From positions 1 through 28,475 of IMG/VR virus record IMGVR_UViG_3300006749_000083: DNA of 28,475 nt. One strand, written 5' to 3'. Position 1 is the stretch's first letter. Every line of letters begins with the position of its first letter. The position numbers and the translations under genes were made by a program. The stretch is from a virus. The notes below the pieces were generated by a model, which saw only the letters and a list, made by a program, of their open reading frames with translations, was not told where the DNA came from and made no database searches. Of the stretch, positions 17,877-23,459 are shown in pieces.

Positions 17877-18281
17877 CTACCTCCTTGCAGACTTGACAAA
17901 GCCAAGTTTTTTATTTCTCTGTCTGAGCCAAAACGCAACCTGATACCCTTTTCTCTTAAAAAAATATCTAAAATGTTTCACTCCTTTTAAGGTATAATCT
18001 TTTTTTGAAATAAAATCAATCATCCAAACATCTTTTCCACCACCTTGATAACCACCATGAGGGAACTCTCCTGTTTTCATATACTCATCTAATTGCTTTT
18101 TATTTGGAAAACCCCAAGTGCCAAACATAACAAGTTCATGTTCTAATCGTATTACCTGATACTGATTTAACATCACTGGCACAACAATACATCTGCATAT
18201 CTGTTCCAAGTTATACGTCTTATGCAAGTCACTATACTGCATCAAGATCAGTATATCTCGCAAATCTTCATACTTACTCAT
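17877..18281 (-). CDS. HlyC-like lysine acyltransferase (toxin-activating family)
   Basis: A 134-residue protein I align with the HlyC/RTX toxin acyltransferase family. HlyC SPLHRNW corresponds to SDLHKTY here (catalytic-type His20). VLPAIRANQY corresponds to VVPVMLNQYQ, CSWANL to GTWGFP, and GDRKWFIDWIAP to GGKDVWMIDFIS (Asp89). The spacing His20-Asp89 (69 residues) equals that of the catalytic pair His23-Asp92 in HlyC. HlyC transfers fatty acyl groups from acyl-ACP to lysines of protoxin. The gene overlaps the terL stop by ATGA and lies in the late virion operon, so the substrate may be a virion or host protein. No RTX toxin gene is in the window. The family call is by eye, not by search. 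Confidence 0.75.
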   Translation of the reverse strand: MSKYEDLRDILILMQYSDLHKTYNLEQICRCIVVPVMLNQYQVIRLEHELVMFGTWGFPNKKQLDEYMKTGEFPHGGYQGGGKDVWMIDFISKKDYTLKGVKHFRYFFKRKGYQVAFWLRQRNKKLGFVKSARR

Positions 18282-19561
18282 GCAAAAATATTATAACTAT
18301 TATCAGCAACAGCTTGTGGTGGTCTTGTATAACTCTTTCTATTCTCAATACCTATAGCCAAATATCTAAACGCATCTGCTGCATGTGATGTATAGTCATG
18401 CCTTGGCTGATCCCTAAACCTCTTCTTCTTCTCATCCCACTCTTGCCTGTATTGTTTCATCATCTCAAGACCTAGATGACACTTATCCCTGTCAAAGTAA
18501 CACTTTGGCATCAACAATCTAGCAGCATTGATACCATCAGCTATCTTCATCTTCGAAACCACCTTGAAACGTATGCCAAGACTAAACGCTGTCTCCATCC
18601 GTGATTTGCCAGACCCCAACTCTCTAATTTCAATATCATGTGGAGCAAGGTGGTCTCCATAATGATAATCCTTCTTTCTAAGGACCTCTGCATAATGGTC
18701 CAATCCAAAACCAGTATTCTCATAATAGTCGATAACATTTACTGCTCCTCCTCTGTAAACCTGTGCAAACCAAATAGCTGTTGAATCATTGATACCTAAA
18801 TCCCAAGCTGTATGCACTGGCAACGCAGGATCATACGGCACTCTTGTAATCCTGCCTGCATCTTCAGCTTCTACAAGTAATCTTCCATAGTACGCACCAA
18901 TAATCGCAGCCGTAAACGAACATTCATACTCCTGCTCATACTGCTCTAACGTCATCTGTGACTTGGCAGCATCCAACTCCGTATCTTTTACCAACTGCGT
19001 TTCACTAGCCTTGGCAATCTTCCAATACCAATAATCACTTCCCTCTTCAGTCTCATGTTTAGCCTGAGTCAATATTTCATAAAAATGGTTATGTCCATTT
19101 GGTGTACCTAGAAATATAGCTGCACCCTCTCTATCCGATAGTGCTGGTCTTACAACCTCCCCCCATACCCTAGGATTCTGCATCCCATACTCATCAAACA
19201 CACACAAGTCCAAGTAAATACCTCTTAACGCATCAGGATTTTCACCTGACAACAACATAATCCTACCACCATTAGGAAAGTCTGCCCTCAGTTCAGTCTC
19301 ATTAAACGTAACTCCTGGTATCACACCAGCATAATACTTTACATAATCCCAACTAATCCTCTTAGCCTGACTAAACGTAGGTGCAACCAAAGCAACTCTC
19401 GGTCTTGGCAACGGACAAGTCAAAGCATGTTTTATCATGTGATTGACAGCAAACACAGTTTTACCAAATCTCCTGTGCATAACAAGCACATTCCATCTCT
19501 TCAAGTCTCTGTGCATCTCTGCCTGTAAGTCTCTAGGCTTATATGGTATCTTTACTTGCAT
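18278..19561 (-). CDS. terL: Terminase large subunit (packaging ATPase/nuclease)
   Basis: 427 residues. Walker A-like motif at 28-35 (MHRRFGKT), Walker B at about 118-123 (LCVFDE; D122, E123), and a coupling SGENPDALRG region. The C-terminal nuclease carries candidate metal ligands D253 (AWDLGINDST), D308 (PHDIE), D388 and D395 (RHDYTSHAADAFRY), the usual RNase-H-like arrangement. It pumps DNA through the portal and cuts concatemers. It starts inside the last 23 bases of terS. Confidence 0.95.
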   Translation of the reverse strand: MQVKIPYKPRDLQAEMHRDLKRWNVLVMHRRFGKTVFAVNHMIKHALTCPLPRPRVALVAPTFSQAKRISWDYVKYYAGVIPGVTFNETELRADFPNGGRIMLLSGENPDALRGIYLDLCVFDEYGMQNPRVWGEVVRPALSDREGAAIFLGTPNGHNHFYEILTQAKHETEEGSDYWYWKIAKASETQLVKDTELDAAKSQMTLEQYEQEYECSFTAAIIGAYYGRLLVEAEDAGRITRVPYDPALPVHTAWDLGINDSTAIWFAQVYRGGAVNVIDYYENTGFGLDHYAEVLRKKDYHYGDHLAPHDIEIRELGSGKSRMETAFSLGIRFKVVSKMKIADGINAARLLMPKCYFDRDKCHLGLEMMKQYRQEWDEKKKRFRDQPRHDYTSHAADAFRYLAIGIENRKSYTRPPQAVADNSYNIFA

Positions 19562-19934
19562 CTGTTTCCCACACTATCCTTATCGCACCATCAGTTAACT
19601 CAACACCTGTCCTTTGCTTGATCTCACCAAACTTCTCTGGTAACACCTTCTGCACCTTCCAGCGAACATGCGTGGCATAATCCCTCAGTAAGTTAGGATC
19701 GTACATCTTACGCTTATGCAACGTATCTAAGAACATAGTCTCCAACTCCTCTAAGGTTTTCTCAGCAGATTGCTTCTGTGCAGTACGAACTACATCATTT
19801 AACTGCTCATCCTTTGCCATGTGTCTGTAAAAGGTGGCTCTGCTAACCTTTTCGTCTTTGCAAGCCTGATACAGACTATATCCGTCTGTAATCTTGCTTA
19901 TTATCTTGTTTTTCTTGTATTTGCTAATCGTCAT
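19539..19934 (-). CDS. terS: Terminase small subunit
   Basis: 131 residues. The N-terminus has a helix-turn-helix of the resolvase/transposase type: ISKITDGYSLYQACKDEKVS then RATFYRHMAKDE. The C-terminal part (LEELETMFLDTLHKRKMYDP, followed by LLRDYATHVRWKVQKVLPEK) is like other small terminases that bind pac/cos DNA and regulate TerL. It is the first gene of the late operon, next to the divergent control region. The ATG has no good Shine-Dalgarno; the context before it is AAACACACA. Function is clear from structure and from position before terL. Confidence 0.85.
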   Translation of the reverse strand: MTISKYKKNKIISKITDGYSLYQACKDEKVSRATFYRHMAKDEQLNDVVRTAQKQSAEKTLEELETMFLDTLHKRKMYDPNLLRDYATHVRWKVQKVLPEKFGEIKQRTGVELTDGAIRIVWETDASKDTI

Positions 19935-19969
19935 TGTGTGTTTCTATGGTGTTATTAATACATATATAT

Positions 19970-19983
19970 AGACGCTGGCGTCT
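19970..19983. promoter_or_regulatory. GC-rich dyad upstream of terS, possible operator
   Basis: AGACGC TG GCGTCT is a perfect inverted repeat with a 2-base spacer, unusually GC-rich for this sequence. It lies about 36 bases before the terS ATG and next to a TATATATA run that could be a minus-strand -10. A protein dimer could bind here to control late transcription. No -35 match is convincing, so the promoter is not called. Confidence 0.35.
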
Positions 19984-20206
19984 GTTTGGGGTGTATGCCT
20001 TTTTATATACTCCCCCTATGCTATGCAATGCTTGCTGCTGCAATATGTTTTTTTTGTTTTTGCTCTGTTTTGTTACTATGCTGTGTATCATTGTCTCAAT
20101 ATATAGCAATAAGAATATAAACTATCCTTACCTATTATATATATACATTGCAAGTATAACTTTTTTCTGCTGGAAAAAATAAAACAAACTTTTTTTATAT
20201 TATTAG

Positions 20207-20233
20207 TTGACAATAATAAACCTATGGTATACT
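20207..20233 (+). promoter_or_regulatory. Sigma70-type promoter for the small-gene cassette
   Basis: Exact TTGACA at 20207-20212 and TATACT at 20228-20233 with TGg before it (extended -10). The spacer is 15 bp, shorter than the optimal 17, which the extended -10 can offset. Transcription would start near 20240 and read the gene at 20264. Consistent with host RNA polymerase driving early genes. Confidence 0.65.
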
Positions 20234-20263
20234 TATATTATTAACAACTATGAAAGGTAAACT

Positions 20264-20428
20264 ATGATTAAGAAATACAATACTAAAAAAGAATACATTG
20301 CAGCAGTTGCAAAGTATGTACCTGACCAAGACTACATTAATTATTTGCAAGCATCTAATAAAGATGTAGTTGTTGAATCATATCAAGAACTCGTACATTC
20401 AGAAGTAATCACAGAATATGCAAATTAA
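20264..20428 (+). CDS. Small early protein, unknown
   Basis: A 54-residue protein starting MIKKYNTKKEYIAAVAKYVP, ending SEVITEYAN. It has an AAAGGT ribosome site 8 bases before the ATG and is the first gene after the promoter at 20207-20233. It is acidic overall except for the basic N-terminus, with no cysteine and no membrane segment. Predicted helices follow each other (EYIAAVAKYVPDQDYINYLQ). Function unknown; position suggests an early host-takeover protein. Confidence 0.65.
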   Translation: MIKKYNTKKEYIAAVAKYVPDQDYINYLQASNKDVVVESYQELVHSEVITEYAN

Positions 20429-20434
20429 AAACCA

Positions 20435-20456
20435 GGTGCAGCAGCAATGCTGCACT
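20435..20456 (+). promoter_or_regulatory. Intercistronic hairpin 1
   Basis: Perfect 8-bp stem GTGCAGCA / TGCTGCAC with a GCAA tetraloop (a GNRA loop), extended by one G-U pair. It lies between the first two small genes, a few bases before the AACAAC-AAAGGT leader of the next gene. There is no U tract, so it may stabilise or process the RNA instead of terminating it. Confidence 0.6.
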
Positions 20457-20479
20457 AAACAACTATGAAAGGTAAAACA

Positions 20480-20665
20480 ATGAAATACGAAACAATATTA
20501 TTAATTGCTCTTGCTCAGTTCTTTTTAATGCTGCCAACAGCTTTTTATTTACTATCTTTAAACATGCCTAGCTTATTTTTTTCAATAATGATGCTATCTG
20601 GAATGTTTACAATAATAACTATTTACTATCCATTAATAACAATTCACAACAACGATAAGGAGTAA
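20480..20665 (+). CDS. Small membrane protein, two hydrophobic segments
   Basis: 61 residues from the ATG at 20480; an in-frame ATG at 20465 would place the AAAGGT site inside the gene, so I prefer 20480. The sequence is nearly all hydrophobic: ILLIALAQFFLMLPTAFYLL, then FFSIMMLSGMFTIITIYYPL, giving two likely transmembrane helices joined by a short loop, with a polar tail (IHNNDKE). It could be an inner-membrane protein such as a small toxin, holin or superinfection-exclusion protein. It sits in the early cassette, away from the endolysin at 27612-28055, so a holin role is only a possibility. Confidence 0.65.
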   Translation: MKYETILLIALAQFFLMLPTAFYLLSLNMPSLFFSIMMLSGMFTIITIYYPLITIHNNDKE

Positions 20666-20671
20666 CTAACA

Positions 20672-21193
20672 ATGAAACTACATCATACAAAATATAAACA
20701 AAACTATGTAAATTATATCTTAGATACAATAGACGAAGATATCAACGGCAAGCCATTAATAAATAAAAAAAATAAAATAAGTTATATCTTTGAAAGATTT
20801 TATAGTGAATATGGCTGGAACGTAGAGCAGCAAGGCAAGTTAAAAGCAATGACTGAATGGCTTTCTGGCTTAGCTTTAAATATTGATTACACATATTCAG
20901 ATATAATAAAACTTGCCATTGACATGGGAAGTATTGACGAAAACCCAAGCGACAAGCTGCAGGACAAAGTTTGTGAAAACTATTTTAATTTTATGGCTAA
21001 TATAATTTTATCTATAGAACCAACACACGCAATAACTAAAGACAATGAAACAATTTATTTTGGCAGCAATCAAGATTGTTTTTCTAAGTTATTAGATATT
21101 CAACCATTTAGTACAGATTATGCAATCAAACATGGTGGATATAATATAACAACTAATAACTTACATTGGAGGAGCATATATAAAACTGCATAA
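20672..21193 (+). CDS. Unknown protein, conserved-looking alpha-helical
   Basis: 173 residues with AAGGAG 11 bases before the ATG. The central part ISYIFERFYSEYGWNVEQQG, then KAMTEWLSGLALNIDYTY and IDENPSDKLQDKVCENYF, resembles a hypothetical protein I recall from cyanophages and other marine phages, where it is always of unknown function. It is rich in aromatic residues and predicted helical, with no signal peptide or catalytic motif. The C-terminal tail (TTNNLHWRSIYKTA) is basic. It is the longest gene of the early cassette. Confidence 0.7.
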   Translation: MKLHHTKYKQNYVNYILDTIDEDINGKPLINKKNKISYIFERFYSEYGWNVEQQGKLKAMTEWLSGLALNIDYTYSDIIKLAIDMGSIDENPSDKLQDKVCENYFNFMANIILSIEPTHAITKDNETIYFGSNQDCFSKLLDIQPFSTDYAIKHGGYNITTNNLHWRSIYKTA

Positions 21194-21203
21194 GTAAACC
21201 TCG

Positions 21204-21229
21204 AAAGGCTGGAGCAATACCAGCCTTTT
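21204..21229 (+). terminator. Hairpin terminator after the 173-residue gene
   Basis: Stem AAAGGCTGG / CCAGCCTTT (9 bp), loop AGCAATA, followed by a short T run (CCTTTTAAG). It starts 10 bases after the stop of the preceding gene. The T run is only four long, so termination may be partial. Confidence 0.6.
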
Positions 21230-21231
21230 AA

Positions 21232-21249
21232 GATTTACTTGCGTAAATC
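21232..21249 (+). promoter_or_regulatory. Second hairpin with alternative pairing
   Basis: GATTTAC / GTAAATC forms a perfect 7-bp stem with a TTGC loop. TTTAC in its left arm can instead pair with AAGTAAA at 21192-21198 (AAGTAAA / TTTACTT), which would enclose the terminator stem at 21204-21228. The two structures exclude each other. Confidence 0.45.
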
Positions 21250-21273
21250 ACAACAACAACAGGAGTATAAACA

Positions 21274-21417
21274 ATGACAAGATTAGATTTTTTAGCTTTA
21301 TGTAATCATTACAATATTGACGTAAATATTGCTTTAGAAAATGAAGAACTTAGAGAACTTTTAAAAACTAGAGCAAGTTATGAAACAATAGAAAACTTTT
21401 TGAAGGAGGAGTTTTAA
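21274..21417 (+). CDS. Small unknown early protein (47 aa)
   Basis: A 47-residue reading frame, MTRLDFLALCNHYNIDVNIA at the N-terminus, ending NFLKEEF. The leader is AACAACAACAGGAGTATAAACA, with AGGAG about 10 bases before the ATG, like its neighbours. Predicted to be one helical bundle with acidic character; no motif. Its last codons (AAGGAGGAG) serve as the ribosome site of the next gene, which suggests coupled translation. Confidence 0.6.
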   Translation: MTRLDFLALCNHYNIDVNIALENEELRELLKTRASYETIENFLKEEF

Positions 21418-21419
21418 CA

Positions 21420-21617
21420 ATGAATAGACACATAAATAACTTAGCAGAACTTTATCAAGATTGGTTATTTAATAACGATATTTCAACACCATACTCAGCA
21501 GAAGAATTGCTTTATGAAAACAAAACTTTAACAGAGCATCAAAAGAAGTTTTTACAATCGTTTATTAATATCTGGTCAACAATAGACAATAAAGATTATG
21601 AGGTAAACAATGAATAA
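21420..21617 (+). CDS. Small unknown early protein (65 aa)
   Basis: 65 residues, beginning MNRHINNLAELYQDWLFNND. The ribosome site AAGGAGGAG is inside the end of the preceding gene. The sequence reads as a small helical, acidic domain (YSAEELLYENKTLTEHQKKF, LQSFINIWSTID). Small proteins of this general kind are frequent in phage early regions. No function can be given. It overlaps the next gene by 8 bases (ATGAATAA). Confidence 0.6.
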   Translation: MNRHINNLAELYQDWLFNNDISTPYSAEELLYENKTLTEHQKKFLQSFINIWSTIDNKDYEVNNE

Positions 21618-21756
21618 AAAACTTTTAAAGCTGCATATAGAAAATGCAACACCAAAAAAATATACATTACATGACATAATAAAACTAAATGCTGAAATAT
21701 TATTGTTTCTAATGTTTTGTGTTTACTTATTCGTAATATACATAATTTGGGCATAG
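21610..21756 (+). CDS. Small single-pass membrane protein (48 aa)
   Basis: 48 residues starting at an ATG that overlaps the previous stop codon, with GAGGT nearby. The N-terminus is basic (MNKKLLKLHIENATPKKYT), followed by a single transmembrane segment (EILLFLMFCVYLFVIYIIWA) at the very end. A type II, tail-anchored layout, basic side in the cytoplasm. Such small phage membrane proteins may block other phages or act in lysis; neither is shown here. Confidence 0.55.
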   Translation: MNKKLLKLHIENATPKKYTLHDIIKLNAEILLFLMFCVYLFVIYIIWA

Positions 21757-21771
21757 AGAAACGAAACAAGT

Positions 21772-21814
21772 TACAGGCTGGTTTATATCCTAAAAACTAT
21801 TTAACTAGCCTGTA
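21772..21814 (+). promoter_or_regulatory. Intercistronic hairpin 3, long stem
   Basis: TACAGGCTGGTT pairs with AACTAGCCTGTA (12 bp with one G-U pair), with a loop of about 19 bases. It lies between the small membrane protein gene and the next ribosome site (AAAGGAG). It is large enough to be an RNase III-type processing site or an attenuator; no U tract follows. It shares AGGCTGG with the terminator at 21204. Confidence 0.5.
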
Positions 21815-21857
21815 GCCTTCTTAAATCGCTATTAAACAACTAAAGGAGTACATAACA

Positions 21858-22043
21858 ATGACTAAAAAATATTATCCCCATGTATGGGATTTAACATTTT
21901 GTCTTATGGATATAGACGGAAATCCAAAAAAAGACAAAGAGGGAAATATAATTTTGTATGAGGATCACAAGATGGATTGTAGTTCAATTTGTGATTTTGT
22001 TGATGAAAATAATTTAACACAGATAAAAGAGAAAGAGCAATGA
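21858..22043 (+). CDS. Small unknown early protein (61 aa)
   Basis: 61 residues, MTKKYYPHVWDLTFCLMDID, with AAGGAG about 10 bases before the ATG and the same AACAAC leader. It is acidic (ILYEDHKMDCSSICDFVDEN, ending KEKEQ) and beta-strand rich at the start. No motif recognised. Its stop overlaps the start of the HTH gene (ATGA), so both are probably made together; it might modulate the regulator, which is speculation. Confidence 0.6.
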   Translation: MTKKYYPHVWDLTFCLMDIDGNPKKDKEGNIILYEDHKMDCSSICDFVDENNLTQIKEKEQ

Positions 22044-22228
22044 TAAGAGAAAGCATAACCAAAGAACAGTATAAGCAAATACGAACACGGCTAAAATACA
22101 CACAAGCTGAATTTGCAACAGAACTGGGAATAGATAAACAAACAGTTTCCAGACATGAAACAGGAGAGAGAGGTATAAGTAAAACTATAGCTATCTTGAT
22201 TGGTTACATATTTGAGAAACAAAAATAG
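22040..22228 (+). CDS. Cro/CI-type helix-turn-helix DNA-binding protein
   Basis: 62 residues made almost entirely of an XRE/Cro-type HTH domain: EQYKQIRTRLKYTQAEFATE, then LGIDKQTVSRHETGERGIS. This is the size of Cro-like repressors, without a C-terminal dimerisation or protease domain. The dyad array at 22381-22551 lies 150 bases downstream, so it is the first candidate for its binding sites. It belongs to the rightward early cassette and may switch genes during infection. Start by ATGA overlap with the previous gene. Confidence 0.85.
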   Translation: MIRESITKEQYKQIRTRLKYTQAEFATELGIDKQTVSRHETGERGISKTIAILIGYIFEKQK

Positions 22229-22237
22229 GAGAGAAAG

Positions 22238-22369
22238 ATGAAAAGAGAGGATAAAATTAAATTTATTATTGAGCAAGAAAAAGCAGCAAATAACTCTTGG
22301 AAGTGGATTAAGACGGCAGATGATAAAACAATTAATGAACTTTATGATTATTGGACACAAGAATTATAA
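22238..22369 (+). CDS. Small unknown protein (43 aa) after the HTH gene
   Basis: 43 residues, MKREDKIKFIIEQEKAANNS at the N-terminus, then WKWIKTADDKTINELYDYWT. AGGAGAG is placed close before the ATG. It is helical and charged, with no known motif. It follows the HTH gene directly, so it is in the same transcript and could be an accessory to it. Confidence 0.5.
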   Translation: MKREDKIKFIIEQEKAANNSWKWIKTADDKTINELYDYWTQEL

Positions 22370-22380
22370 GAGAGAAAGAC

Positions 22381-22551
22381 GCATAGTATTACATACTAAG
22401 CATAGTATAATATGCAATACATAATATACTATTAGAGCAATACTATAATATAGTTTATTAATTATTATAGTAATAGATACTAAGCATAGTATATGCAATG
22501 CTTAGTATACTAAGCATAGTATATAAACTATTATAGTACTAGCATAGTATA
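22381..22551. repeat. AT-rich array of dyad repeats, possible operator or origin
   Basis: Three exact copies of ATACTAAGCATAGTAT, itself an inverted repeat (ATACTA / TAGTAT, spacer AGCA), at 22393-22408, 22477-22492 and 22507-22522. A fourth copy lacking one A is at 22537-22550, and a half copy (GCATAGTAT) at 22381. A larger inverted repeat, ATACTAAGCAT / ATGCTTAGTAT, covers 22477-22508. Another, TACTATAATA / TATTATAGTA, covers 22441-22472. No gene fits in 22370-22587. Repeated dyads in AT-rich DNA are what protein-binding operator clusters or iteron origins look like. The nearby HTH protein is the best candidate partner. Confidence 0.75.
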
Positions 22552-22587
22552 GTATATATGCCGTAGCATAATAGACTGGAGGGTAAC

Positions 22588-22722
22588 ATGGAAAGTAAAA
22601 ATCACCAAGAAAAAAATATTATTTGTTTTAGATGCAAAATTAAAATGAATAAAACAGAACTAAAAGGAGTTTACAAATGCCCAGCTTGTGATCTTGTAGA
22701 AGAGAAAGAGGAAGAAAAATGA
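22588..22722 (+). CDS. Small zinc-ribbon protein (44 aa)
   Basis: 44 residues with GGAGGG before the ATG. Cysteines C13, C16, C31 and C34 form two CxxC pairs (CFRC and CPAC), the pattern of a zinc ribbon, with an acidic tail (EEKEEEK). Such mini-ribbons bind nucleic acid or RNA polymerase. It is the first gene after the dyad array, so it may be under the array's control. Confidence 0.65.
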   Translation: MESKNHQEKNIICFRCKIKMNKTELKGVYKCPACDLVEEKEEEK

Positions 22723-22796
22723 GAGGGAAAAATTTCAATATAGGATATTTTGCCGTCTTAGGCAATGACGAACACGCAAAATTCAAAAAGAAATGA
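22719..22796 (+). CDS. Very short frame (25 aa), uncertain
   Basis: MRGKNFNIGYFAVLGNDEHA followed by KFKKK, read from an ATG that overlaps the zinc-ribbon stop. It lies between two direct copies of AAATGAGAGGGAAAAAT (22717-22733 and 22791-22807). Its stop falls in the terminator stem. It might be a leader peptide or just a by-product of the repeat. Confidence 0.3.
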   Translation: MRGKNFNIGYFAVLGNDEHAKFKKK

Positions 22797-22817
22797 GAGG
22801 GAAAAATCCCTCTCATT
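22792..22817 (-). terminator. Hairpin terminator between convergent blocks
   Basis: 11-bp perfect stem AATGAGAGGGA / TCCCTCTCATT with a 4-base loop. Read on the minus strand it is followed by TCTTTTTGAATTTT, a U-rich tract, so it should end the transcript from 24619-22876. On the plus strand no U run follows. Confidence 0.75.
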
Positions 22818-22875
22818 CTCACAACAACTAACGAAGTAAAACTTCTATTACATACTACACGAACACGCAAAAATA

Positions 22876-23070
22876 TCAATCAAAAACACTATCCTTGCTA
22901 ATTAAAGTTGGCTTTCTAATGACTCTGCCATACTCTATTTCTTTGGCTGCTCTTGGATCATCTTCGAACCTATCTTGGCTATCATCATACTTATACTTTT
23001 TCTTTTGCATGTCTTTGAAAAGCTGACGTAATTCATTGTACTCATTTCTTGTCTTGCTTTTCTTTCCCAT
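22876..23070 (-). CDS. Small charged protein, unknown
   Basis: 64 residues from the ATG at 23070 (GGAAG close upstream; a GTG two codons earlier is less likely). Basic N-terminus (MGKKSKTRNEYNELRQLF), then KDMQKKKYKYDDSQDRFEDD and a C-terminal IRKPTLISKDSVFD. Helical and highly charged, no recognisable domain. It overlaps the DUF6378-like gene by 29 bases and is last before the terminator at 22792. Confidence 0.55.
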   Translation of the reverse strand: MGKKSKTRNEYNELRQLFKDMQKKKYKYDDSQDRFEDDPRAAKEIEYGRVIRKPTLISKDSVFD

Positions 23071-23320
23071 TTTCACTTCCTAGGCTGCCATAACCACAAA
23101 TGTCTATCCAGCTATCTATGTGCTTTTCATTCTGCACAAGTCTGGCTATCTTTAAAGCTATCATACAAAGATAAACCATTCTAACAGAAACTTGCACACC
23201 AATAATAGCTGACCATAACTTAGCTATCCTTGCATGATTATCATACGCATTGCCATAGTCTTTTGCTCTATCCCCAGTAACAAGAGCCTTGGCTTTATCA
23301 AGTGCTTGTTTCCTGTTCAT
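23042..23320 (-). CDS. DUF6378-like phage protein
   Basis: 92 residues from MNRKQALDKAKALVTGDRAK; the ATG at 23320 has GGAG six bases upstream, and the ATG at 23332 overlaps that site. The pattern DYGNAYDNHARIAKLWSAII, then MVYLCMIALKIARL and HIDSWIDICGYGSL, resembles the small conserved phage family DUF6378 as I know it (YG...A.LWS, LKIAR, H.DS.D..GY). Function unknown; it often sits with nucleotide and DNA genes. Confidence 0.65.
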   Translation of the reverse strand: MNRKQALDKAKALVTGDRAKDYGNAYDNHARIAKLWSAIIGVQVSVRMVYLCMIALKIARLVQNEKHIDSWIDICGYGSLGSENGKEKQDKK

Positions 23321-23459
23321 TTTTTTCTCCATAGTAAACTAAAACAAAAGCGTTGCATTTTGGGCAAGACAAGTTTGTAACTATAAGGTATTCGTCATTA
23401 TCCTCACAATCGTGATCTCCACCCCATATTAATTCTGTATTACAATGCCAACATTTCAT
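23298..23459 (-). CDS. Zinc-ribbon protein (53 aa)
   Basis: 53 residues beginning MKCWHCNTELIWGGDHDCED, then NLSCPKCNAFVLVYYGEKNE. Two CxxC pairs (C3/C6 and C32/C35) form a zinc ribbon. I recall the same N-terminus in marine phage proteins. It overlaps the nuclease stop by ATGA and the DUF6378-like start by 23 bases, so all three are coupled. Role unknown, probably nucleic-acid or protein binding. Confidence 0.7.
   Translation of the reverse strand: MKCWHCNTELIWGGDHDCEDNDEYLIVTNLSCPKCNAFVLVYYGEKNEQETST

Larger units (their letters stand above)
19935..20263. promoter_or_regulatory. Divergent control region without genes (329 bp)
   Basis: No coding frame here looks real: short frames exist on both strands but have no ribosome site and poor composition. 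The stretch is AT-rich with long T and A runs (20048-20056; 20188-20196). It separates the leftward late operon from the rightward small-gene cassette. It holds a GC-rich dyad (19970-19983) on the terS side and a strong promoter (20207-20233) on the other side. It is the natural place for an early/late transcription switch, though this is inferred. Confidence 0.65.

Noticed and set aside
19934-20182. Plus-strand frame of 82 residues in the divergent gap
   Set aside because: No ribosome site, unusual Cys/Tyr-rich composition, and it overlaps the T/A-rich control region.
20032-20447. 11-base inverted match TGCAGCAGCAA between 20032-20042 and 20437-20447
   Set aside because: The two sites are not in the same predicted transcript and the sequence is a simple GCA-type repeat, so chance is likely.
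22381-22551. CRISPR array
   Set aside because: Repeats are short dyads at uneven spacing (84, 30 and about 29 bases) without spacers of uniform length and without cas genes.
22640-22879. Minus-strand frame of 79 residues
   Set aside because: It runs through the terminator and opposite the zinc-ribbon gene, with no ribosome site.
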